From Streptomyces scabichelini (GTDB taxonomy: Bacteria > Actinomycetota > Actinomycetes > Streptomycetales > Streptomycetaceae): a stretch of DNA of 64,000 bases. The notes beneath the pieces were generated by a model. It saw nothing but the letters and a program-made list of their open reading frames with translations, was not told the DNA's origin and ran no database searches. Made by a program: the position numbers and the translations under genes. Location of the stretch: assembly GCF_011045015.1 (NCBI RefSeq), contig NZ_JAAKZY010000009.1, positions 1 through 64,000 of the forward strand, read 5' to 3'. Below are positions 1-8,549 of this stretch, piece after piece (position 1 is the first letter of the stretch; each line of letters starts with the position of its first letter).

Positions 1-51
1 CACCCCCGCCCTGCGGGGACCGCCCCCGCCTTCAGGAAAGGGATCTCGCCC

Positions 52-804
52 GTGAACGACATACAGGGGAACGTGCCGCTGTCCGGACGGACCGTCGTGG
101 TGGCGGGCGCGACCGGCGGCATCGGGGAGGGGATGACTCTCGCGCTGCTGCGCCAGGGAGCCACCGTCGTAGCTACCGGCCGCAGCGAGGAACGACTGGC
201 CGGCCTCGTGGCTTACGCCAAGGACGCCGGTGAGGGCACCTTGATCACCCACACGGTCGATGTCGGTGACGCGGACAGCGAGTCGGTGCGCGCCCAACTG
301 TCCGCGTACGGTGCGCTGGACGGTGCCGTCATCACTATCGGCGACTGGGGCAGCCCGGAGCGCACCGGCATCCTCGAGACATCCGACGCCGAGTGGCAGT
401 CGATGATCGCGTCGAACCTGACGAGTCATTTTCACGCGTTGCGAGCGCTCACCCCGCTGCTGTCCCGGGACGGTGCCCTGGTGCATCTGAGTGGGTTCAG
501 CGCGGAGATCCCCTACCCGTTCGCTGCACTCGTGGGCGCGACCAACGCGGCGAAGAAGTCGCTGGTGAGCTCCCTCACGGCGGAACTGGGCGGCGCCGGT
601 CCCCGTGTCCACGAGCTGATCATCGGGCCCATCCGCACCCGCCCGCGTGCCGCGATCGGAGCGGACAGCCCCGCTTGGTTCAGTGCCGAGGACCTCGGCC
701 GGCACGCGGGCCGCCTCATCGCCGGCGACGGCTCACACACCAAAGACCCGCTCCAGTACCTGGTGACCCGCGCCCACGGTGTACGGACCACACCGCCGAA
801 GTGA
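52..804 (+). CDS. Atypical short-chain dehydrogenase/reductase (SDR) family protein
   Basis: A 250-residue Rossmann protein of normal SDR length. The cofactor-binding glycine motif GATGGIG lies near residue 19, which supports NAD(P) binding. The serine region LSGFS is present, but the usual YxxxK catalytic pair is missing: the equivalent stretch reads ALVGATNAAKK. It may therefore be a poor catalyst, a binding protein, or use a different acid/base. The GTG start at 52 follows an AGGAAAGGGA ribosome-binding site. It is the first of five same-strand genes (SDR, FAD oxidase, EPTP protein, unknown, hydrolase) with gaps of about 20 to 60 bases, probably one operon. The family is clear; substrate and activity are unknown. 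Confidence 0.8.
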   Translation: MNDIQGNVPLSGRTVVVAGATGGIGEGMTLALLRQGATVVATGRSEERLAGLVAYAKDAGEGTLITHTVDVGDADSESVRAQLSAYGALDGAVITIGDWGSPERTGILETSDAEWQSMIASNLTSHFHALRALTPLLSRDGALVHLSGFSAEIPYPFAALVGATNAAKKSLVSSLTAELGGAGPRVHELIIGPIRTRPRAAIGADSPAWFSAEDLGRHAGRLIAGDGSHTKDPLQYLVTRAHGVRTTPPK

Positions 805-851
805 CGGATGCACGCAAGCCCCTTCATCCACACGGACAACGCGGAGCATCG

Positions 852-2201
852 ATGAAGACCCCCGCCAGCCCACCGCCTGCACCCAAGCACACATTTCCCG
901 AGAGCCTTGCCACGGTCACCATCCGGCCCGGCGACCGTGAATACGACGCCGTACGGCACACCTACACCCGCCTCGGATCCCCAGCTGCCGTGATCCGCGT
1001 CCGCGACCACCAAGACATAGCGGACACGCTGGCTCATGCCCGCACCACCGGGGTTCCCGTGACCGCCCGTAGCGGCGGCCACGGCATCAGTGGCCGTTCC
1101 ACCAACGACCAAGGCATGGTCATCGACCTCTCCCGGCTCAACACCGTGGAAATCCTTGACAGCCGGTCCGGCCTGGTACGCGTGGAAGCGGGAGCCCGTT
1201 GGGGAGACGTCGCCGCAGCACTCGCACCCCACGGCCTGGGGCTGTCCTCCGGAGACACAGGAGATGTCGGGGTCGGCGGACTGGCAACCGCCGGCGGTAT
1301 CGGCCTCATGTCCCGTCTGCACGGTCTGACCATCGATCACATGCGTGCCGCCGAACTCGTCCTGGCCGATGGGTCTCTCATCCGCACCGACCCCGAACAC
1401 CGCCCGGACCTCTTCTGGGCCGTGCGCGGGGCGGGAACCAACTTCGGGGTGGCGACGGCCTTCGAGTTCCAGGCTCAGCCGGTGCGCGATGTGATCGTCG
1501 CCATGACCGTCTACGACGCCGCCGACACCGCCGCGTTCCTCACCCGGTGGGCGGCAGCAGTGGAGGCGGCCCCCCGCTCGCTCACCAGTTTCCTGACGCT
1601 CGTCGCAGGTCCCGGCGGGAGAGCAGCTGTGGCCCAGGCGATGACCGTGTACGCCGGCACCGACGCGACGCAGGCCCGCGCGGCTCTCGCCCCCCTGTTG
1701 TCGGCCGGGCCGGTCCTGCGCAACCATGCAACCGTCACTCCCTACCACCGGCTGCTGCCCGCCGGACACGAGCCGCAGCACGCGCAGCAACCGCTCACCG
1801 TGTCGCGCTCCGGACTCCTGGACCACATCACCCCGCCTGCCGCCCAGGGCATGGCAGCGCTCATGAAGGCGGCTGGCATGGTGCAGCTGCGCTCGGTCGG
1901 CGCAGCGGTCAACGACACACCGTCCACGGCCATGGCCTACTCGCATCGCACCCAGAACTTCTCCCTGATGGCCGCCACCGTGCCCGCACTGCGCGACGGA
2001 CTCGACGAGCACTGGGAACGGCTCCAGCCGCATGTGAACGGGCTCTACCTGAGCTTTGAAACGCGTACTGGGCGGAGACAACTGCAGGACGCCTTTCCCG
2101 GCCAGGTACTCGACCGGCTGGTCTCACTCAAGGCGCAGTACGACCCCGACCACGTCTTCGACAACAACTTTGCCCTGCCGTCGGTGCCATTCCCGCACTG
2201 A
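852..2201 (+). CDS. FAD-linked oxidase, berberine-bridge-enzyme-like (BBE/VAO family)
   Basis: About 449 residues. The N-terminal half is a PCMH-type FAD-binding domain with the ARSGGHG motif; His77 is the expected covalent 8-alpha-histidyl FAD link. The second cysteinyl link of bicovalent members is not seen, because the loop before GGIGLMSRLHGLT has no Cys. The C-terminal BBE motif LKAQYDPDHVFDNNF is present. Such enzymes oxidise alcohols, sugars or secondary metabolites with O2 as electron acceptor. The ATG at 852 has a GGAG site just upstream; the reading frame is open further upstream but only overlaps the SDR gene. Its operon place suggests a partner in one oxidative conversion. Substrate unknown. 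Confidence 0.85.
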   Translation: MKTPASPPPAPKHTFPESLATVTIRPGDREYDAVRHTYTRLGSPAAVIRVRDHQDIADTLAHARTTGVPVTARSGGHGISGRSTNDQGMVIDLSRLNTVEILDSRSGLVRVEAGARWGDVAAALAPHGLGLSSGDTGDVGVGGLATAGGIGLMSRLHGLTIDHMRAAELVLADGSLIRTDPEHRPDLFWAVRGAGTNFGVATAFEFQAQPVRDVIVAMTVYDAADTAAFLTRWAAAVEAAPRSLTSFLTLVAGPGGRAAVAQAMTVYAGTDATQARAALAPLLSAGPVLRNHATVTPYHRLLPAGHEPQHAQQPLTVSRSGLLDHITPPAAQGMAALMKAAGMVQLRSVGAAVNDTPSTAMAYSHRTQNFSLMAATVPALRDGLDEHWERLQPHVNGLYLSFETRTGRRQLQDAFPGQVLDRLVSLKAQYDPDHVFDNNFALPSVPFPH

Positions 2202-2222
2202 AGCCGAGGAGATGACCACCCG

Positions 2223-3314
2223 ATGCCCAGCACACACCTGACCGAAATCCAGTCCATCCCCACCTCCGGTGCACGAGGCGTCGAGCCCTTCGACCTGGAC
2301 GGCATGCATCTGCTCGCCATACCGCAGCTCGCCTATGACATGCCGGACACCCCGGCGGACATGAACGGAGGAGACAGCGACACGGATCTGCTGTTGCTCA
2401 AGCGAGGGGAGCGAGGATACGAGCCGTTCCAGCGCGTACCGGCGCCGGGCGGCGAGGACGCGGAGTTCTTCCGTATCGGCGACCGTGCCTTCCTGGCCGT
2501 GGCCAGCATCCGTACGGGCAACGGCCCGTACCGGTATGCCACCTCGTCCCATGTCCTCGAATGGGATGGCACCTCCTTCGCCGAGTTCCAGTCCTTCGAC
2601 AGTTTCGCCGCCAAGCAGTGGAGGCACTTCACGATCGAGGACCGGCATTTCCTGGCCCTCGCCCAAGGGGTCATCCTTCCGGAACAGGAGGCCGACAACC
2701 GGCCTTCGCAGATCTTCCTCTGGGACGGTGAACGCTTCGCCCACTTCCAGGACATCGACTCGCGGTGGGCCTACAACTGGCACGCCTTCACCGTCGACGG
2801 TCACCATTTCCTGGCGCACGCCGAGCACGTGGGCCCGTCGGTGCTCTACCGCTTCGACGGTGAGGAGTTCCGGCCCCACCAGGAGCTGGCCGACCGGCAC
2901 GGCCGCGCGTTCGCACACTTCACCGCGGACGGCGACACCTTCCTGCTGGTGGCCCGGCTGCAGAGCGACTCGCAGCTGCTGCGCTGGGACGGCACCCGTT
3001 TCGTCGTCCATCAGACACTGCACGGACCGGGAGCACGTGAATTCGCCGTCGTGCCAGGTCCGGACGGGACCGTGTACATCCTCCGCGTGAACTTCGTCCT
3101 GGGCACACCGGCAGAACCGACCACCGACCTCGACTCCGAGATCTACCAGTGGCGAGACGGGCAGCTGGTGCAGACGGAGACCTTCCCCACGACGGGTGCC
3201 ACCGACGCCGCCACCCTCCACGACGAAGAGGGTCTGCTCATCGCCGTCTCCCACAGCCTCACCGCCGACGTGCGCTTCGCCGCCCGTACGGTCCTCTACC
3301 GCTTCACCCTCTGA
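2223..3314 (+). CDS. EPTP/EAR-repeat beta-propeller-like protein
   Basis: A 363-residue soluble protein with no signal peptide. It has about six to seven repeats of roughly 45 residues built on an aromatic pattern such as FxEFQSFDS...W..FTIEDRHFLALA. Clear copies lie near residues 113-160, 175-215, 220-260 and 262-300. This is the pattern of EPTP/EAR (epitempin) repeats, which fold as a beta-propeller and mediate binding rather than catalysis. It sits inside the oxidoreductase run, 21 bases after the FAD oxidase. A scaffold or ligand-binding role is inference; no catalytic motif is visible. Confidence 0.7.
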   Translation: MPSTHLTEIQSIPTSGARGVEPFDLDGMHLLAIPQLAYDMPDTPADMNGGDSDTDLLLLKRGERGYEPFQRVPAPGGEDAEFFRIGDRAFLAVASIRTGNGPYRYATSSHVLEWDGTSFAEFQSFDSFAAKQWRHFTIEDRHFLALAQGVILPEQEADNRPSQIFLWDGERFAHFQDIDSRWAYNWHAFTVDGHHFLAHAEHVGPSVLYRFDGEEFRPHQELADRHGRAFAHFTADGDTFLLVARLQSDSQLLRWDGTRFVVHQTLHGPGAREFAVVPGPDGTVYILRVNFVLGTPAEPTTDLDSEIYQWRDGQLVQTETFPTTGATDAATLHDEEGLLIAVSHSLTADVRFAARTVLYRFTL

Positions 3315-3363
3315 GTTCTCCGATTCCTGTGTCCCGCTCCTCCACCAGCGACAAGGAACGTCC

Positions 3364-4536
3364 ATGACCGCCAACGAAAGCCCCGAGCTCGTCGACCTGT
3401 TCACCACCTACACGGCCGGTCCCACCAGCATCGGCTCCCACCTCACCCGTACCGCGGCCTCCGACACGGCCGACGCGCCACTGATCGTCGCCACCGGCAC
3501 CGACTTCGCGCTCTACCCCGGCGGCGGCAAGCCCCCCACGGTCGAGGGCTTCCGCTTCTCCACCAAGGGCTTCAAGGAACTCGCCGGGATCTCCCACCTC
3601 GGCCCCGCCCTCGCCACCCTGGTGCAGCTGCGGAAGAAGTACGGCGCCCTCGGCTGGCGCGCGGACGCGGAGCGGCTTCTGGCCCAGGTGCGGCGCAGCC
3701 GGGAGGCGAACAGCGTCGAGCTGTGGCGCGACACCATTGCGGTCGAGACCTACCGCGGCCGTGAGCAGGCCATCACCGACATGGCCGACTACACCTTCGC
3801 CGTCACCGACCGCTTCCTCAGCGCGGCTCTCGATGACGAGAGCCGTCTCGATGCCGCCACCCTGCGCGGCGAGTACCTGGAAAAGGGCAGTGCCGAAGGG
3901 CACGGAACCATCATGCACATGATGATCGCCACGTTCTTCCTCACCGGGTTGGACATCTCACACCGGATCATCAGCTGGTTCCGTGAGCAGGAGATCGACT
4001 GGAGCCGGGCCATGGCGGTCATCGCCGGCAAGCAGGGGCGTCCCACCGCCGGTGTCACCTGGAACACCTCCAGCGTCGCCACCATGCTCCTGGGCGCCTC
4101 CGGCTACCAACTGCCTCTCGAACGCCTCTACATGGCACCCCACGCGCCCACCTTCACCACGCCGCCCAACGGTGACCTGTCCGAGGTGGCAGCTCTGGAA
4201 GAGCCGCTGCGCCAGATCTGGTCCAACACCCGCGCCACCGTGGAACTCGGCGATCTGATGTTTCCCGGACTGCCTCGCTACGCCCCCGGACACCTCACCC
4301 TCCCAGACATCTCCGACTCGTCCGTCAACGAGATAAGCGAGATGCCCGTCATTCACGGCGCGAACGACTGGCGCGCCATGACGACCCGCCTGCGCATGGT
4401 GCTGGAGGACCCGAGGCAGCTGCTGTCCGGCTCGGTCACCGACTTCGCCGTCAGCCAGCTCGTCGCCGCCGACAACGATCCGGCCAAGGTGACCGTCCCC
4501 GGCCTGGACAACGTCACCTACCCGACCGGCCTGTGA
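3364..4536 (+). CDS. Uncharacterised protein of the oxidoreductase operon
   Basis: A 390-residue, mostly helical soluble protein. I do not recognise its family with confidence; it may be a DUF family, possibly DUF5624, but that is a weak recollection. Visible features are a Gly/Pro-rich segment LYPGGGKPP near residue 46, the following FRFSTKGFKELAGISHLGPALATL, and a histidine/methionine-rich HGTIMHMMIATFF near residue 180. No signal peptide or membrane segment. The ATG at 3364 follows an AAGGA site; the frame is open further upstream but only in the shadow of the EPTP gene. The C-terminal half contains SSVATMLLGASGYQLP. Position suggests a shared pathway with its neighbours. Confidence 0.7.
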   Translation: MTANESPELVDLFTTYTAGPTSIGSHLTRTAASDTADAPLIVATGTDFALYPGGGKPPTVEGFRFSTKGFKELAGISHLGPALATLVQLRKKYGALGWRADAERLLAQVRRSREANSVELWRDTIAVETYRGREQAITDMADYTFAVTDRFLSAALDDESRLDAATLRGEYLEKGSAEGHGTIMHMMIATFFLTGLDISHRIISWFREQEIDWSRAMAVIAGKQGRPTAGVTWNTSSVATMLLGASGYQLPLERLYMAPHAPTFTTPPNGDLSEVAALEEPLRQIWSNTRATVELGDLMFPGLPRYAPGHLTLPDISDSSVNEISEMPVIHGANDWRAMTTRLRMVLEDPRQLLSGSVTDFAVSQLVAADNDPAKVTVPGLDNVTYPTGL

Positions 4537-4597
4537 TCACCGCAAGCGGAAGGTCCCGTGCCGCGGTACCTTCCGCCCGAAGCCAGGAGCACAGCAC

Positions 4598-5458
4598 ATG
4601 CCTCCGTTGACCTTCGACCAGGCCCGCCATCTCGACGTGGACGGCGGCCGGATCGCCTACTACGAGACGGGCACCGGCCACCACCCCGTCGTATGGGTGC
4701 ACGGCCTGCCTCTGGACTCCCGCTCCTGGGCCGCCCAACAGGAGTTCTTCGACCCTCACGCCCACAACGTCTTCCTCGATCTACGCGGCTACGGGGCTTC
4801 CGACAAACTGCCCCCCGCCGTGGACAGTGTCACCGCGCTGTACACCGCCGACCTCGCCGCCCTCATCACCCACCTCGGCCTGCAGAGCCCCACAGTGATC
4901 GGTTTCGCCTCCGCAGGGCACGTCGCGCTGAGATTCGCCGCTCAACACCCCCAGCTGCTGGGCAAGCTGGCCGTCCTCAACGGCTCACCCAAGTTCCGTC
5001 GCAGCGACGACTGGCCGTACGGCTTCGACGACATCGGCATCGCCCACTTCACCGATGCCGCCCGTGACAACGGAATCGCGGGACTCACCGACGCAGTTCT
5101 CGACCCGGGCCTGGTCTTCGCCGATATCAGCCCTGCCCGAGCCGCGGAACTCGGCTCGTGGTTCCGCGACATGAGCCACAACGCGGGCGTTGCGACCCTG
5201 CTCGGCTTCTTCGACAACATCTCACTCGACGACGACCGTCACCTGCTGCCCGCCATCACGGTCCCCACCCTGGTGATGAGCAGCACGATCGGCCAGGAGG
5301 TACCTTCGAGCGTCTCCCTCTACCTCCGCCGGACCATCCCACATGCCCGTCTGGCCGAACTCCCCGGCGCCGACCACTTCGCCTTCGCCACTCGCCCCGA
5401 CCTCGTCAACTCCCTACTGCTCTCTTTCATCGACGATCGCCCCGTACCCGGCCCGTGA
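4598..5458 (+). CDS. Alpha/beta-fold hydrolase
   Basis: 286 residues, the usual size. The oxyanion-side motif VWVHGLPLDS lies near residue 30 and DLRGYGASD near residue 61. The nucleophile elbow GFASAG places Ser105, and GADHFAF near the C-terminus gives the catalytic His260. The acid is probably in the strand after TVPTLVMSS. It is the last intact gene of the 52-5458 run. The family includes esterases, lactonases, haloperoxidase-like and C-C bond hydrolases, and the sequence does not decide among them. No secretion signal, so a cytoplasmic enzyme. Confidence 0.85.
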   Translation: MPPLTFDQARHLDVDGGRIAYYETGTGHHPVVWVHGLPLDSRSWAAQQEFFDPHAHNVFLDLRGYGASDKLPPAVDSVTALYTADLAALITHLGLQSPTVIGFASAGHVALRFAAQHPQLLGKLAVLNGSPKFRRSDDWPYGFDDIGIAHFTDAARDNGIAGLTDAVLDPGLVFADISPARAAELGSWFRDMSHNAGVATLLGFFDNISLDDDRHLLPAITVPTLVMSSTIGQEVPSSVSLYLRRTIPHARLAELPGADHFAFATRPDLVNSLLLSFIDDRPVPGP

Positions 5459-5469
5459 TCAGTGACCGC

Positions 5470-5700
5470 TGGTCCGTCTGCGGTCTTCGTCGAGGTCGGC
5501 TCCGCGGAGGCCTTCCGCCACGAGGATCTTGCCTCCCGTCTGTGGGTTTGCGGCGTGCATGCCGAACTCCACGTCCGGCCGGCGGTTTCCACATCTTCGA
5601 CGGCGCCACCCCCGCCGCTGCCCTCTCGGCAGCGGATCTTGCCGCCCGCTCCGTCTGGGGGCGCCGCACCCTGGGTCTGATTTCCGGACACCCGCCGATG
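5470..5700 (+). pseudogene. Remnant of a second alpha/beta hydrolase (HSL-type C-terminus)
   Basis: The stretch reads VFVEVGSAEAFRHEDLASRL, then AELHVRP in one frame, and continues in the next frame as GGFHIFDGATPAAALSAADL. This is the C-terminal part of acetyl-esterase/HSL-type hydrolases, including the catalytic His in the GFH motif. A single-base shift near 5577 joins the two halves. No 5' part is visible. It fills most of the gap between the intact hydrolase and the cupin remnant. Confidence 0.5.
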
Positions 5701-5766
5701 CCCATGCCCGCCTACGAGTGGCGGGCCGGACCAATTTCCCCGCCGACCTCCAAGAACGGAGTTCTC

Positions 5767-6231
5767 ATGACGATGGCTATCTGGCGCAACCCGAGCAGCA
5801 GCAGAAGCTCGAATGGCTCGACGGGGGAACGTTCTCCGTGCTGCTCGACAAGGAAGCCACCGAGGGCAAGCTGACCGTGGGCCGCTTCGACGTCGCCAAG
5901 GGCGAAGCCCCGCCGTTCCACCTGCACACCCGCGAGGACGAGGTGTTCATGCTGATCAAGGGCACGGCCCTGGTCTGGTCAGGGAGGAGGAACACGAACT
6001 GCGCGAAGGCGGGATTGTCTACCTGCCCCGCAACGTCCCACACGCCTACCGCATCACCTCCGACCGCGCAGACCTCCTGATGATCGCCACACCCGGCGGC
6101 ATCGAGGGCATGTTCCGCCACGCCGGACGCGACCTCACCACCCCAGCCCCGACGGCTTCGAAATCCCCACATCCCTCCTGGCGGAAGCATCCGACCTCTA
6201 CGGCGGCGTCATCCTCGGCCCGCCGCGCTGA
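5767..6231 (+). pseudogene. Cupin-domain protein, frame-disrupted
   Basis: Recognisable cupin pieces occur in successive frames. They are LEWLDGGTFSVLLDKEATEG and APPFHLHTREDEVFMLIKG (metal-binding HxH and E), then REEEHELREGGIVYLPRNVP and HAYRITS (second cupin motif with His), then PDGFEIPTSLLAEASDLYGG, ending at the stop near 6231. At least three shifts are needed, near 5790, 5980 and 6145. The ATG at 5767 has a good GGAG site. So many close shifts mean either a dead gene or local sequence error. Intact relatives are small single-domain cupins of about 150 residues. Confidence 0.6.
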
Positions 6232-6380
6232 ACCGCTCACGGACCCGAGTGCCCGTGCCGGAACAGCCGCCCCCTGGCTGCCACCCGGTCGCCTCCGAGC
6301 CGACGGCGGGCCCGTTTCCTTTCCCGCTCCCGACCACCGCGGCCGACGTCAAGCAAGCGCCGGTCGCTCAGGAGACTTTC

Positions 6381-7259
6381 ATGCCCCTCCCTGTCCTGTT
6401 CGGCGCAAACGTAGATCCGAACGCCCTCCCCGTCGGCCGCTCCAGTGAGCAGGCACTATTCATCGACAGTCTCGGCCTTGACCTTCTCACCATCCAGGAC
6501 CACCCGTATCAAGCGGCGTTCGACGACACCTGGACACTGCTCACCTTCCTGGCCGCGCGGACGCGACATGTCACCCTCGTCCCGACGGTCAGTTCCCTGC
6601 CGTTGCGTCCGCCGGCGGTGCTGGCGAAGGCTGTGTCGACCTTGGACAGACTGACCGGCTCCCGGGTCCAGCTCGGCCTGGGTGCCGGCGCTTTCTGGGA
6701 AGCCATCGAAGCCATGGGCGGCTCCCGTCGCACGCCGAAAGAGGCCGTCGACGCACTTGAAGAGGCGATCACCGTCATCCGGGCCATGTGGAGTGGCGAG
6801 CGCAGTGTGCGGACGCACGGCGCGCACTACTCGCTGGCCGGCGTCCACCCCGGTCCGGCGCCGAGCCCCGGTCTGGGGCTGTGGCTGGGCTCGTACGGGC
6901 CCCGCACGCTGGCTCTGACCGGTGCGAAGGCGGACGGCTGGCTTCCCTCGCATGCCTACCTCGGACTCGACGCACTGCCCACGGCTGTCCGCCGCATCGA
7001 CGACGCAGCTCTGGCGGCGGGCCGCGATCCGGACACGATCCGCCGGGTCTACAACATCGCCGGTGTCATCCAACCGGAGTCGGCCGGCCCGTTCCAGGGG
7101 CCCGCCGCCCAGTGGGCCGAGCACCTTGTCGCGCTCGTGCGCACCGTCGGGATGAACGGGTTCGTCATCTGGCCCGAACGAGACCACACCCGACAGATCA
7201 GCGCGTTCGCCGCCGAAGTCGTACCCGCAGTCCGCGAAGCGCTCGCACGGAAGACCTGA
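6381..7259 (+). CDS. LLM-class flavin-dependent oxidoreductase (luciferase-like)
   Basis: A 292-residue TIM-barrel of the bacterial-luciferase-like family, which uses FMN or F420. Motifs include the N-terminal GANVDPNALP, LDLLTIQDHPYQ, the strand LTFLAARTRHVTLVPTVSSL and the cofactor loop VQLGLGAGAFWEAIEAMGG. The ATG at 6381 follows an AGGAG site; a longer in-frame start at 6249 has no good site and would add a low-complexity Pro/Ala tail. It follows the broken cupin and hydrolase genes on the same strand. Cofactor choice (FMN or F420) and substrate cannot be read from sequence alone. Confidence 0.85.
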   Translation: MPLPVLFGANVDPNALPVGRSSEQALFIDSLGLDLLTIQDHPYQAAFDDTWTLLTFLAARTRHVTLVPTVSSLPLRPPAVLAKAVSTLDRLTGSRVQLGLGAGAFWEAIEAMGGSRRTPKEAVDALEEAITVIRAMWSGERSVRTHGAHYSLAGVHPGPAPSPGLGLWLGSYGPRTLALTGAKADGWLPSHAYLGLDALPTAVRRIDDAALAAGRDPDTIRRVYNIAGVIQPESAGPFQGPAAQWAEHLVALVRTVGMNGFVIWPERDHTRQISAFAAEVVPAVREALARKT

Positions 7260-7462
7260 CCACCCCGTGTCCTCGGGCCGGGCACCACCTCTGACACAAC
7301 GGCACCGGCTGTACCCGTCACAGTCCTTCCCTCCCCAGCGCAGCGTCTTGCTTCTCACCGACCACCGCTCTTCGCCGAAATCGTCGTGCGGCCGCTCGAC
7401 GCTGCCCAGTCGGACGCCCTGCTCGCAGCGCGAGGCGTCGCCTCGGAGCACCGCCGCGCTCG
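7260..7462. other. Intergenic, no gene seen
   Basis: Together with the repeat copy that follows and the stretch 7620-7899, this forms a 640-base gap before the aldehyde oxidoreductase operon. Open frames here lack codon bias and ribosome-binding sites. Apart from the repeat I see nothing that can be named. Confidence 0.4.
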
Positions 7463-7619
7463 GATGACGTGGAACGAAAATCCGGTGCTGTGTGACGACG
7501 GGCGGGTCATCTCTCCTGCATCGCACGGTTTGCCACGGACAACTTGTCCGTGGATAAGTACGGCCTTCATCCGGTTCCTGGTTCACGCGATGCTTGATCA
7601 GTCGAGCACAGGAGGGCGT
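7463..7619 (+). repeat. Promoter-like repeat, copy 1 of 3
   Basis: A 157-base unit that recurs at 12635-12791 with about eight differences; its core recurs at 20536-20600. The core at 7533-7553 is a perfect palindrome with arms CCACGGACAA and TTGTCCGTGG around a central C. It lies between TTGCCA and GATAAG, which are spaced 17 bases like -35 and -10 boxes, so the palindrome fills the promoter spacer as a repressor operator would. The unit ends in GGAGG just before an ATG at 7620, followed by only a short open frame. It looks like a copied 5' regulatory region whose gene is gone. Confidence 0.6.
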
Positions 7620-7899
7620 ATGTGGAAACAGCCATCCGCCCGCCGCGCGTGTCCAGTTAGCGAGAACGTCGGCGTTATCGGCGTGGGCAGTGCTGAGCCC
7701 GAGTGAACACTGCAAGACGCAAAGACCGGGCAGCGGTGCAAGGCAGGGTGGGAGGCAGGAGGACGGCACCGCCGCCCACCAACCTCGATGGACCAGCCAT
7801 GACCATCCTGCAGCCCCCTCGAATCGAGGAGCAGGCACGCCGCCCCGAATCCACACCGAAAAATCCACAGCCCTCACCCTGACGCGAAGGAGAGTGAGC

Positions 7900-8541
7900 G
7901 TGTCCGTCGAAAATCCCGAGCCTGATAGACCTCTCACTGCCGAGGCCACTTCGGCACCGTCTCGACGCACGTTCATCACTACGGCCACGGCCGTCTCAGG
8001 GGCCGTCGTCGCCGGCGGACTGGTCACGGCACCGGCTGCCCTGGGCGGCCGGAGGGCGGTGGCCGCCGAAGGGCCACCTGGAAGCACCGTTCACCTGTCG
8101 ATCAACAGCGTCCGACACACTGTCACCGTCGACAACCGCACCTCTCTGCTCGACCTGCTGCGCGAACACCTCGACCTGACCGGTTCAAAGAAAGGCTGCA
8201 ATGCCGGAGCCTGCGGCGCCTGCACCGTCCTGGTCGATGGCCACCGCGTCAACTCATGTCTGACCCTGGCCGTCCGGCTGGACGGCGCCGAGGTCACCAC
8301 CATCGAGGGACTGGCAGACGGCGACCAACTGCATCCCTTGCAGCAAGCGTTCATAGATCAGGACGCCTATCAGTGCGGCTTCTGCACCTCGGGACAGATC
8401 GTGTCCGGTGTCGCCTGTATCAAGGAAGGCCACACCGGAACGTCCGACGAGATCCGGGAGTGGATGAGCGGGAACCTCTGCCGCTGTGGCTGTTACATCA
8501 AGATCGTTCGCGCGGTCGAGCAGGCCGCGGGCCAGAACTGA
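7900..8541 (+). CDS. paoA: Aldehyde oxidoreductase small subunit, 2Fe-2S, Tat-exported (PaoA/YagT-like)
   Basis: 213 residues. The N-terminus carries a Tat signal with SRRTFITTATAV and the twin arginines at residues 22-23, followed by a hydrophobic Ala/Val stretch. A plant-type [2Fe-2S] domain follows with GCNAGACGACTVL and NSC. The second [2Fe-2S] domain has QCGFC and LCRCGC. This matches the iron-sulfur subunit of the xanthine-dehydrogenase family, in the exported PaoA subgroup. The GTG at 7900 follows a GAAGGAG site and gives a clean signal peptide; an in-frame GTG at 7894 is too close to that site. It passes electrons between the Mo and FAD subunits encoded next. Nine bases separate it from paoB. 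Confidence 0.9.
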   Translation: MSVENPEPDRPLTAEATSAPSRRTFITTATAVSGAVVAGGLVTAPAALGGRRAVAAEGPPGSTVHLSINSVRHTVTVDNRTSLLDLLREHLDLTGSKKGCNAGACGACTVLVDGHRVNSCLTLAVRLDGAEVTTIEGLADGDQLHPLQQAFIDQDAYQCGFCTSGQIVSGVACIKEGHTGTSDEIREWMSGNLCRCGCYIKIVRAVEQAAGQN

Positions 8542-8549
8542 GGTGGACG

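Noticed and set aside
513..2081. A 522-codon minus-strand open frame
   Set aside because: It lies opposite the well-supported SDR and FAD oxidase genes and shows no protein family pattern.
7533..7553. DnaA boxes or a replication origin in the repeated palindrome
   Set aside because: TTATCCACG occurs on one strand, but only once per copy and without the clusters an origin needs. The promoter-operator reading explains more.
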